From Ramlibacter sp. (GTDB lineage: Bacteria; Pseudomonadota; Gammaproteobacteria; Burkholderiales; Burkholderiaceae_C), in assembly GCA_028292185.1 (NCBI GenBank), contig JAQGMT010000372.1, positions 1 through 5,321 on the forward strand: 5,321 nucleotides of DNA, read 5' to 3'. This document shows positions 1 through 5,321 of the stretch, one piece after another (the first letter of the stretch is position 1; every line of letters starts with the position of its first letter). The translations under genes and the position numbers were made by a program. The notes under the pieces were generated by a model. That model did no database searches. It was given only the letters and a program-made list of their open reading frames with translations, and was not told the origin of the DNA.

Positions 1-310
1 CCGCCAGCCGCCGTCCGGCCCCGACGAATTGCAGCTGGTCGCGTTCGCCAAGGCCTACTCCGGTCTCACCGACGAGGAATTCCGCCAAGTCGACGCGATC
101 ATCCGCAAGACCACGTTGGAGAAGTTCGGCCCGGTGCGCAGCGTCAAGCCGTCGCTGGTGTTCGAACTGGGCTTCGAGGGCATCAACCGCAGCGCGCGCC
201 ACAAGAGCGGCATTGCGGTGCGCTTTCCCAGGATGCTGCGGATCCGTTTCGACAAGCCGCTGCATGAGGCCAACTCCCTGCAGGACCTCGAACTGCTATT
301 GAACTTGTAG
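1..310 (+). CDS. ATP-dependent DNA ligase, C-terminal end (partial)
   Basis: The frame is open from the left edge (first whole codon at position 2) to a TAG at 308-310, so only about the last 102 residues are present. They match the C-terminal OB-fold end of bacterial ATP-dependent DNA ligases. A K-A-Y-S-G-L-T-D-E-E stretch is followed by E-K-F-G-P-V-R, then F-E-L-G-F-E-G-I, then R-H-K-S-G-I-A-V-R-F-P-R (the region containing ligase motif VI) and D-K-P before a short leucine-rich tail. The catalytic lysine domain lies outside the window. The family seals nicks using ATP. This type is commonly encoded with a DEXH helicase, a beta-lactamase-fold exonuclease and a metallophosphoesterase in a DNA-damage-response cluster, and a matching helicase begins at 4078. 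A TTG at 29 could be read as a start, but the frame continues upstream and the homology implies a truncated gene. Confidence 0.9.
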   Translation, partial: RQPPSGPDELQLVAFAKAYSGLTDEEFRQVDAIIRKTTLEKFGPVRSVKPSLVFELGFEGINRSARHKSGIAVRFPRMLRIRFDKPLHEANSLQDLELLLNL

Positions 311-327
311 CGGCTTTGGCATGTGCC

Positions 328-353
328 GCAAGGGCTCAGGCGTAAGGCCTTGC
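328..353 (+). terminator. Weak hairpin after the ligase gene
   Basis: GCAAGGGCT at 328-336 can pair with AGGCCTTGC at 345-353, giving six pairs, a G-G mismatch, then two more pairs around the loop CAGGCGTA. It lies 17 nt after the ligase stop, where a terminator would be expected. There is no run of T after it, so intrinsic termination is uncertain and the structure may be incidental in GC-rich DNA. Confidence 0.2.
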
Positions 354-384
354 AACAGCGGGTGCGGCCGGGCAGTGTTACCAT
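350..384 (+). promoter_or_regulatory. Possible folE promoter (extended -10)
   Basis: TGTTACCAT at 376-384 reads as an extended -10 (TG-N followed by TACCAT, four of six matches to TATAAT). The best -35-like hexamer, TTGCAA at 350-355, is 23 nt upstream, which is too far for a normal sigma-70 promoter, so any promoter would rest mainly on the extended -10. A transcript would begin near 390-392, leaving a leader of about 24 nt that carries the Shine-Dalgarno at 406-410. That geometry fits the start at 415 and not the ATG at 391. Confidence 0.25.
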
Positions 385-405
385 TTCGCCATGCTGATGA
401 AAGCC

Positions 406-410
406 GGAGA
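406..410 (+). promoter_or_regulatory. Ribosome binding site that decides the folE start
   Basis: GGAGA lies 4 nt before the ATG at 415. The in-frame ATG codons at 391 and 397 have no purine-rich Shine-Dalgarno ahead of them. This favours 415 as the true start. Confidence 0.6.
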
Positions 411-414
411 CTCC

Positions 415-1113
415 ATGAATGCAGGCAGGGACGTTGGTACGCCCGTGTCGGTGAAGATCCGCGAGCGCATCGTGGCGGCACGCAAGCGCTTCCACTCGAA
501 CGACAACATCGCGGCCTTCATCGAAGCGGGTGAGCTGGAGCAGTTGCTGGACGAAGTCGAGGTCAAGATGCAAGGGGTCCTCGACAGCATGGTGATCGAC
601 ACGACGAGTGACCACAACACCAACGACACCGCGCGCCGCGTGGCCAAGATGTACCTCAACGAGGTGTTCAAGGGCCGCTATACCGAGCAGCCCCGCATCA
701 CGGAGTTCCCCAACGTCGAACGCCTGAACGAGCTGATGATCGTCGGCCCGATCACCGTGCGCAGCGCCTGCAGCCATCACTTCTGCCCGGTGATGGGCAA
801 GCTGTGGATCGGCGTGATGCCCAACGAACACACCAACGTGATCGGCCTGTCGAAATACGCGCGGCTGGCCGAGTGGGTGATGGGACGTCCGCAGATCCAG
901 GAAGAGGCGGTGGTGCAACTGGCCAACCTGATCATGGACAAGACGCAGCCGGACGGCCTGGCCATCGTGATGGAAGCCACGCACTATTGCATGGCCTGGC
1001 GCGGCGTCAAGGACGTGGATGCCAAGATGATCAACTCGGTGATGCGCGGCGCCTTTCTCACCAACTCGGCGCTGCGGCGCGAATTCCTGGCCTTGATTCC
1101 GGGGAGAAAGTAA
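415..1113 (+). CDS. folE: GTP cyclohydrolase I
   Basis: The 232-residue product converts GTP to 7,8-dihydroneopterin triphosphate, the first step of folate and other pterin synthesis, in the cytoplasm. Numbering from ATG 415, the zinc ligands C119 and H122 lie in A-C-S-H-H-F, and the third ligand C192 is in T-H-Y-C-M with the catalytic-type H190 before it. R-P-Q-I-Q-E (158-163) carries the guanine-binding glutamate E163. V-I-G-L-S-K (142-147) and the D-T-x-x-R-V-A-K-M-Y helix (71-80) are also typical, and the length is normal. The canonical CEHH is CSHH here and the surrounding F-C-P-V-M-G-K-L-W-I-G is unusual, so this may be a divergent paralogue and not the housekeeping copy. An in-frame ATG at 391 would add 8 residues but lacks a ribosome binding site. 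The BLUF gene begins 3 nt after the stop, which implies one operon and possible translational coupling. Confidence 0.95.
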   Translation: MNAGRDVGTPVSVKIRERIVAARKRFHSNDNIAAFIEAGELEQLLDEVEVKMQGVLDSMVIDTTSDHNTNDTARRVAKMYLNEVFKGRYTEQPRITEFPNVERLNELMIVGPITVRSACSHHFCPVMGKLWIGVMPNEHTNVIGLSKYARLAEWVMGRPQIQEEAVVQLANLIMDKTQPDGLAIVMEATHYCMAWRGVKDVDAKMINSVMRGAFLTNSALRREFLALIPGRK

Positions 1114-1116
1114 GTC

Positions 1117-1539
1117 ATGTTGGTGCGACTCCTCTATGCCAGCCGGGCGGTGGACACCAGCCCCGGCGCGATCGAATCCATCCTCTCGCAATCGAGGGAG
1201 CACAACCCGGCCAGCGGCATCACCGGCGTCCTCTGCTATGGCGCCGGGATCTTCCTGCAAGCCATCGAGGGCGGCCGCAATCAGGTCAGCGACCTGTTCG
1301 GCCAGATCCAGCGGGACGCCCGCCACAAGGACGTGGTGCTGCTGCAATTCGAGGAGATCCTCGAGCGGCGCTTCGGCGGCTGGAGCATGGGGCAGGTGAA
1401 CCTGTCCAAGCTGAACCACGCCACCTTGCTGAAGTATTCCGAAAAGCCCGAGCTCGATCCTTATGCGTTGTCGGGCAAGGTTTCACTCGCCCTGCTGGAG
1501 GACCTCGCGGCCACCGCTGCGGTCTGCGGACGCGTCTGA
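1117..1539 (+). CDS. BLUF-domain blue-light photoreceptor (short, single domain)
   Basis: This 140-residue protein consists of a BLUF domain (about residues 2-93) and a short helical C-terminal tail. BLUF proteins bind FAD and sense blue light through a hydrogen-bond switch. All key residues are visible: Y7 in L-L-Y-A-S-R, N30 in H-N-P-A-S-G-I-T-G, Q48 in F-L-Q-A-I-E-G, and W89 and M91 in G-G-W-S-M-G. No output domain such as EAL, GGDEF or cyclase is attached, so it presumably acts by binding a partner protein, which is not identified here. A GGGGAG sequence (1101-1106) inside the end of folE is the likely ribosome binding site, about 10 nt from the ATG. The 3-nt gap from folE and 8-nt gap to the next gene indicate co-transcription. 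The photoreceptor family is secure; its signalling target is unknown. Confidence 0.95.
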   Translation: MLVRLLYASRAVDTSPGAIESILSQSREHNPASGITGVLCYGAGIFLQAIEGGRNQVSDLFGQIQRDARHKDVVLLQFEEILERRFGGWSMGQVNLSKLNHATLLKYSEKPELDPYALSGKVSLALLEDLAATAAVCGRV

Positions 1540-1547
1540 ATTTCCCG

Positions 1548-2357
1548 GTGCAGCTCGTTGGCTGCGACTTTTCCAGCCGCCCGTCGCGGCGCAAACCCAT
1601 CGTGCTCGCACTGGGCAGCCTCAGCGGCGAGCGCGTGGTGCTGGCCGCGCTGCAACGCCTCGATTCGCTCGAGGCGTTCGCCGAATGGCTGGCGCAGCCG
1701 GGCCCGTGGATCGGCGGATTCGACTTTCCCTTCGGGCTGCCGCGCCCGCTGGTGGAGCACTTGGGCTGGCCTTCGCAATGGCGCGAATGCATCGAGCATT
1801 ACTCGGGCCTGACGCGCGCCGACATCCGCACTACCTTCGCTGCCTTCTGCGCTGCGCGGCCGGCGGGCTCGAAGTTCGTGCACCGTGCCTTCGACAAGCT
1901 GGCCGGCTCCAGTCCTTCGATGAAGTGGGTGAATCCGCCGGTCGCCTATATGTTGCATGCGGCCTTGCCCTTGCTGCTCGCGGCCGGCGTGCACATTCCG
2001 GGCTTGCATGCGGGCGATCCGCAACGCGTGGCGCTGGAGGCCTATCCCGGCTTGCTGGCGCGCGAGTTGATCGGGCGGCGCAGCTACAAGAACGACGACA
2101 AGGCCAAGCAGACACCCGAGCGGCTGATTGCGCGCAAGGACTTGCTCACCGCGCTGGAGAACGGCCAGACGCGGCTCGGCCTGCGCATCAAGCTGAGCAA
2201 TGCGCAACGTGACGCGCTGGTCCACGACGCCAGCGGCGACAGCCTGGATGCCGTGCTTTGCCTGGTGCAAGCGGCGTGGGCGCAGCGGCAAGGTGCGCCG
2301 CTGTATGGTTTGCCCGCCGGCCTCGATCCCCTGGAAGGCTGGATCATCACGGCCTGA
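1548..2357 (+). CDS. DUF429 family protein, predicted RNase H-fold nuclease
   Basis: With a GTG start at 1548 the product is 269 residues. It resembles the DUF429 family (PF04250), predicted to have an RNase H-like fold and nuclease activity but without a settled function. Visible hallmarks are a first strand V-G-C-D-F-S-S with D7, a second strand W-I-G-G-F-D-F-P-F-G with D59, a conserved E-A-Y-P (164-167) near the middle, and a C-terminal D-S-L-D-A-V-L-C-L (231-239) preceded by H226 and D227. These acidic residues are the likely metal-binding set. The frame stays open far upstream (from 804), but that part overlaps folE and BLUF in another frame and lacks family features. GTG 1548 places the first strand at the N-terminus, as usual. 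No clear Shine-Dalgarno precedes it, so translation may be coupled to BLUF, which ends 8 nt earlier. A CTG at 1536 overlapping the BLUF stop is a less likely start. Confidence 0.82.
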   Translation: MQLVGCDFSSRPSRRKPIVLALGSLSGERVVLAALQRLDSLEAFAEWLAQPGPWIGGFDFPFGLPRPLVEHLGWPSQWRECIEHYSGLTRADIRTTFAAFCAARPAGSKFVHRAFDKLAGSSPSMKWVNPPVAYMLHAALPLLLAAGVHIPGLHAGDPQRVALEAYPGLLARELIGRRSYKNDDKAKQTPERLIARKDLLTALENGQTRLGLRIKLSNAQRDALVHDASGDSLDAVLCLVQAAWAQRQGAPLYGLPAGLDPLEGWIITA

Positions 2358-2380
2358 GCCGCGCCGCTAAGGGCTGAGGC
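2352..2380. terminator. Imperfect hairpin at the convergent DUF429/sulP junction
   Basis: GCCTGAGCC (2352-2360) can pair with GGCTGAGGC (2372-2380): eight of nine positions pair, with one central G-G mismatch and an 11-nt loop. It spans the 9-nt gap between the two convergent genes and includes both stop codons, so it could serve as a shared bidirectional terminator. No T-tract follows on either strand, which lowers confidence. Confidence 0.35.
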
Positions 2381-4019
2381 GCCCGAATGCCAGCAGGGTT
2401 TCGGCGTCGGTGCGGTACATGTGCAGCAGCGGACCGTCGTCGAGCGCGCCGGCCTTGTGCAGCACCTGTTCCACCGGCAGCTTGATGCCGCTGATGTGCA
2501 GCGCGATGCCGCGCTCGGCCAGCATTGCGCGAATCCGCATGAAGACTTCCACGCCGGTGGCGTCCACGCGGTTGATCGGATGCGCGAACAGGCACACGTG
2601 CTGTGTCCGGGGATCCGCCGCGATGTGCTCCACCACCGATCGTTCGAACGCGCTGGCCGAGGCGAAGTCGAGTTCCGCATCCATGCGCAGCGCATACACG
2701 TGCGCCGCCAGGGGCGGCAGCTTCCAGAGGTGGCGGTCGCGCAGGCTCCCGTCCGGATGCAGGCCCACCTCGATGATGCGCGGGTGGAGCCGCAGGTAGA
2801 GGAAATGCGCCAGTCCCATCAGCACGCCCGCCAGCACGCCCCAGTAGATACGCGGCGTCGACAGCAAGGTCACACTGAACGTGACCAGGGCCGTGGCGGC
2901 TTCCACCCGATCGATGCGCCAGAAGCGCAGCAGCGTCCGCGGCTTGAACAGGCCGGCCACCGCCACCACCACCACGGCGGCCATCACGGCGCGCGGCACC
3001 AGCGCCAGCACGGGGGTAAGGAACAGCAGCACGCCCAGCACCAGGACCGTCGCGATCACGGTGGCCCAGCCCGTCTTGGCCCCTGCGTAGAGCGTGATCG
3101 CCGAGCGCGAGAAAGAAGTGCTGGTGGGAAAGCTGCCCGAAAAAGCCGATGCCAGCTTGCCCATGCCTTGGCCCACCAGGTCCTGGCTGGCGTCCCACCG
3201 TTTTCCCTCACGCTGGCTTTCGATCTTGGCGCTGGCGGCCATTTCCAGCGAACTCACCAGCGCGATCACCAGGCTGGGCACCAGCAGCGAGCGAAAGCTG
3301 TCCCACTGCGGCAGTGCGGGCCAGTAGAACGAGGGCAAGCCCACCGGCAGTGTGCCGATCACGGCGCCATGCTGCGAGTAGCCGCTCCACTTGCTCAGGG
3401 CCGCGGCAGCGGCCAGCACCAGCAGCACCATCGGCAGGCGTGGCACGAAGCGCTTGCCCGCCGCGAACAAGGCCACGCTGGCGATGCCGTAGCCAAGCGC
3501 CGTCACGTCGATTTGCGGTGCATTCAGCAGGCTCGGCAAGCCGCCGGCCAGTCCGAGCAAAGCAGGCAGTTGCGACGCGATGATCAGGATCGCCGCGGCT
3601 TGGCTGAAGCCGGCGAGCACCGGCGAACTCACCAGGTTCAGCACCCAGGCCGCATCGGCCACGCCCAGGGCCAACTGGATCCCGCCCGAGAGCAGCGCCA
3701 GCCATACGGCCAGCATCACCCATTGACCGCTGCTCGGCTCCGCCAGGCCGATCAGGGACGCTCCCACCAGCACGCTGCTCAGCGCCGACGGCCCCACCGA
3801 CAGCCGCGTCGAGGCGCTGAACAGCACCGCGAACAGCGCCGGCAGGAACGTGGCATACAGGCCCGTGATCAGCGGCATGCCTGCCAATCCGGCATAGGCC
3901 ACGGATTGCGGAATCATCACCAATGCCACCGTGACCGCGGCGGCGATCTCGCCTTGCATCAGCGCCGCGTTGGGCCGGGGCCAATTGAGGAACGGAAGCC
4001 AGCGTGAAAGGCGGGGCAT
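2367..4019 (-). CDS. SulP-family anion transporter with STAS domain
   Basis: This 550-residue inner-membrane protein belongs to the SulP/SLC26 family, which moves sulfate, bicarbonate or other anions. The membrane part (about residues 20-410) opens with V-M-I-P-Q-S-V-A-Y-A-G-L-A-G-M-P (34-49) and G-L-Y-A-T-F-L-P (53-60), then R-L-S-V-G-P-S-A-L (72-80). The conserved S-L-E-M-A-A-S-A-K (257-265) and S-G-S-F-P-T-S-T-S-F-S-R-S-A-I (294-308) follow. A cytoplasmic STAS domain (about 435-545) begins at Y-A-L-R-M-D-A-E-L-D-F and holds the N-R-V-D-A-T-G-V-E-V-F loop (483-493), with T488 at the position often phosphorylated in related STAS proteins. Length is normal. ATG 4019 is the first possible start because an in-frame TGA lies 12 nt upstream; no Shine-Dalgarno is visible. 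No carbonic anhydrase or sulfur-assimilation gene is adjacent, so the substrate cannot be assigned. Confidence 0.93.
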   Translation of the reverse strand: MPRLSRWLPFLNWPRPNAALMQGEIAAAVTVALVMIPQSVAYAGLAGMPLITGLYATFLPALFAVLFSASTRLSVGPSALSSVLVGASLIGLAEPSSGQWVMLAVWLALLSGGIQLALGVADAAWVLNLVSSPVLAGFSQAAAILIIASQLPALLGLAGGLPSLLNAPQIDVTALGYGIASVALFAAGKRFVPRLPMVLLVLAAAAALSKWSGYSQHGAVIGTLPVGLPSFYWPALPQWDSFRSLLVPSLVIALVSSLEMAASAKIESQREGKRWDASQDLVGQGMGKLASAFSGSFPTSTSFSRSAITLYAGAKTGWATVIATVLVLGVLLFLTPVLALVPRAVMAAVVVVAVAGLFKPRTLLRFWRIDRVEAATALVTFSVTLLSTPRIYWGVLAGVLMGLAHFLYLRLHPRIIEVGLHPDGSLRDRHLWKLPPLAAHVYALRMDAELDFASASAFERSVVEHIAADPRTQHVCLFAHPINRVDATGVEVFMRIRAMLAERGIALHISGIKLPVEQVLHKAGALDDGPLLHMYRTDAETLLAFGRLSP

Positions 4020-4077
4020 TTGGCGAGTATGTCATCACCGATGCGGGCGTATCCGGGACAATCGCCGCTCGAACCGA
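4020..4077. promoter_or_regulatory. Compact divergent promoter region between sulP and helicase
   Basis: These 58 nt must carry the start signals of two divergent genes. On the minus strand TGACATACT (4034 down to 4026) reads as an extended -10 and would start transcription at or within 1-2 nt of the sulP ATG. On the plus strand GACAAT (4057-4062, four of six matches to TATAAT) would give a helicase leader of about 9 nt. No good -35 hexamer is spaced correctly for either, and neither gene has a clear Shine-Dalgarno. The region is certain to be intergenic; the individual promoter elements are weak guesses. Confidence 0.4.
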
Positions 4078-5321
4078 ATGAACGCAGTGGCCCAGGACAA
4101 CGACCCCTCGCCGGTGGAGCAGTGGCTCGCCGGCCGCGGCTGGGCGGCGTTCGAGTTTCAGCGCGAAGTCTGGCAAGCCATCGCCGATGGCCGCAGCGGC
4201 ATGCTGCACGCCACCACCGGCTCGGGCAAGACCTACGCGGTGTGGCTCGGCATATTGGCCGGCCTGCTGCGGCGCCATGCGCAACAGCGCGGCGCGCAGC
4301 CCTTGCGCGCGATCTGGCTCACGCCAATGCGCGCGCTGGCCTCGGATACCACCAAGGCCTTGACGCAGCCGCTGCTTGACCTGGCGCCGGAATGGACCAT
4401 CGGCCAGCGCACCGGCGACACGCCCAGCGCCGAGCGCGCGCGCCAGGACCGGCGCTTTCCGACGGTGCTGGTCACCACGCCCGAGTCGCTCACGCTGATG
4501 CTCACACGCGAGCATGCGCGCGAGGAATTGCAAGGCGTGGAGTACGTCGTGGTCGACGAGTGGCATGAGCTGATCGGCAGCAAGCGCGGCGTGCAGGCGC
4601 AGCTGGCGTTGGCGCGCCTGTGGCAATTCAACCCGGCGCTGGTGGCCTGGGGCTTGAGCGCCACGCTGGGCAATCTGCGCGAGGCGATGGAGGTTCTCTG
4701 CCATCCTGCGCCGCGCACGATGAAACCAGCGCTGGTGCGCGGCAAGATCGACAAGAGCCTGGTGATCGACACCTTGATTCCGCCCGATCCCGGCAAGTAT
4801 TCGTGGGCCGGTCACCTGGGTGCGCGAATGCAGCAGCCGGTGGTGGACGAGATCGCGAAGTCAGGCCCGACCCTCGTCTTCACCAACGTGCGCTCGCAGG
4901 CGGAGATCTGGTACCAGCTGCTGCTGGAAGCGCGGCCAGACTGGGCTGGGCAGATCGCGCTGCATCACGGATCGCTCGATCGCGCCACGCGAGAGTGGGT
5001 CGAGCAGGGATTGAAGCAAGGCACTTTGCGCGCGGTGGTCGCGACTTCCTCGCTGGATCTCGGGGTGGACTTTCTTCCGGTGGAGCGGGTGCTGCAGATC
5101 GGCTCGGCCAAGGGCGTCGCGCGCATGATGCAGCGCGCCGGCCGCAGCGGCCATGCGCCGGGGCGGGCGAGTCGCGTCACCCTGGTGCCGACCAACACCA
5201 TGGAGATCATCGAAGCCGCGGCGGCACGGCGGGCGGCGCAGCAGGGCCGCGTCGAAGAGCGGCAGTCGCCCGACAAGCCGCTGGACGTGCTGGTGCAGCA
5301 TCTGGTCACCATCGCACTGGG
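4078..5321 (+). CDS. Ligase-associated DEXH-box helicase, Lhr-like (N-terminal part)
   Basis: The frame opens at ATG 4078 and runs off the right edge after 414 whole codons, about half of the usual 800-plus residues. It is a superfamily 2 ATP-dependent helicase. Motifs in order: Walker A A-T-T-G-S-G-K-T (45-52); motif Ia L-T-P-M-R-A-L (81-87); T-T-P-E-S-L (133-138); Walker B D-E-W-H (160-163) followed by E-L-I-G-S-K-R-G-V-Q; motif III S-A-T (194-196); motif IV region V-F-T-N-V-R-S-Q-A-E (267-276); motif V T-S-S-L-D-L-G-V-D-F (323-332); motif VI Q-R-A-G-R-S-G-H (352-359). The DEWH-E-L-x-G-S-K-R-G pattern is typical of the helicase found beside ATP-dependent ligases in bacterial DNA-damage-response clusters, and a fitting ligase end lies at 1-310 on the same strand. 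No in-frame ATG, GTG or TTG lies just upstream, so 4078 is the best start despite no clear ribosome binding site. The winged-helix and Lhr-core C-terminal parts are outside the window. Confidence 0.93.
   Translation, partial: MNAVAQDNDPSPVEQWLAGRGWAAFEFQREVWQAIADGRSGMLHATTGSGKTYAVWLGILAGLLRRHAQQRGAQPLRAIWLTPMRALASDTTKALTQPLLDLAPEWTIGQRTGDTPSAERARQDRRFPTVLVTTPESLTLMLTREHAREELQGVEYVVVDEWHELIGSKRGVQAQLALARLWQFNPALVAWGLSATLGNLREAMEVLCHPAPRTMKPALVRGKIDKSLVIDTLIPPDPGKYSWAGHLGARMQQPVVDEIAKSGPTLVFTNVRSQAEIWYQLLLEARPDWAGQIALHHGSLDRATREWVEQGLKQGTLRAVVATSSLDLGVDFLPVERVLQIGSAKGVARMMQRAGRSGHAPGRASRVTLVPTNTMEIIEAAAARRAAQQGRVEERQSPDKPLDVLVQHLVTIAL

Larger units (their letters stand above)
311..414. other. 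Intergenic region between ligase and folE
   Basis: A 104-nt non-coding gap separates the ligase stop from the preferred folE start. It holds an imperfect hairpin (arms 328-336 and 345-353, eight pairs plus one G-G mismatch, 8-nt loop, no T-tract), a possible extended -10 promoter element at 376-384, and the folE ribosome binding site at 406-410. The gap suggests folE starts a new transcription unit instead of being co-transcribed with the ligase. Confidence 0.5.

Noticed and set aside
55..1419. A 454-codon open frame on the minus strand
   Set aside because: It lies opposite the ligase end, folE and BLUF, all of which have clear family motifs. Its product is rich in H, D, R and L with no recognisable domain, as expected for the shadow of GC-rich coding DNA.
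804..1547. Upstream extension of the DUF429 frame back to 804
   Set aside because: The frame is open but overlaps folE and BLUF, and its translation is low-complexity G, R, P and A text without family similarity. The DUF429 fold begins right after GTG 1548.
1463..2291. Other long frames on both strands over the DUF429 gene
   Set aside because: Alternative frames here (plus 1463-2212, minus 1461-2291 and others) give compositionally biased products without motifs, whereas the DUF429 frame has conserved D, E-A-Y-P and D-S-L-D-A signatures.
2941..3000. GCC/CAC-rich repetitive-looking stretch
   Set aside because: It encodes a valine- and alanine-rich membrane segment of SulP (around residues 340-360) on the minus strand, so the repeat look comes from codon bias.
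2421..4007. A 528-codon open frame on the plus strand
   Set aside because: It is antisense to the SulP transporter. The product is dominated by Q, H, R and A with no fold or motif, a typical antisense shadow of a hydrophobic GC-rich gene.
3208..4815. A 535-codon open frame on the minus strand
   Set aside because: It covers both the start of sulP in another frame and the antisense of the helicase; it would require both well-supported genes to be wrong and shows no domain.
1..5321. CRISPR arrays, tRNA or rRNA genes, insertion sequences, phage genes
   Set aside because: No spaced repeats, tRNA-like sequences, transposase or integrase motifs were seen in any frame; nearly all of the window is accounted for by the six genes.

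Overview
The window is GC-rich and gene-dense. Codons strongly favour G or C in third position, gaps are short, and the protein families are ordinary proteobacterial ones. The overall look, including the particular ligase and helicase types, suggests a betaproteobacterium of the Burkholderiales, perhaps near Comamonadaceae (Variovorax/Ramlibacter-like). That placement is an inference from style and family content; no rRNA or other marker gene is present.

Layout, left to right. (1) Positions 1-310, + strand: the C-terminal end of an ATP-dependent DNA ligase, cut by the window edge. (2) Positions 415-2357, + strand: a tight three-gene run made of a GTP cyclohydrolase I (folE), a short BLUF blue-light sensor starting 3 nt after it, and a DUF429 protein (predicted RNase H-fold nuclease) starting 8 nt after that. 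(3) Positions 2367-4019, - strand: a SulP-family anion transporter with a C-terminal STAS domain. It converges on the DUF429 gene with a 9-nt gap that holds an imperfect hairpin. (4) Positions 4078-5321, + strand, running off the right edge: the N-terminal half of a DEXH-box helicase of the Lhr-like, ligase-associated DNA-damage-response type. It diverges from the transporter across a 58-nt gap.

How the parts relate. The ligase and helicase at the two ends belong to families that usually sit side by side, with an exonuclease and a metallophosphoesterase, in a bacterial DNA-repair cluster. Here about 3.8 kb of apparently unrelated genes lies between them, and the helicase must use its own promoter. 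The intervening folE-BLUF-DUF429 run joins pterin synthesis, blue-light sensing and a putative nuclease. Placed inside a split repair locus, it raises the idea of a light-linked stress or repair function. This is a hypothesis from gene order, not something the sequence proves. No RNA genes, insertion sequences, CRISPR arrays or phage genes were seen.
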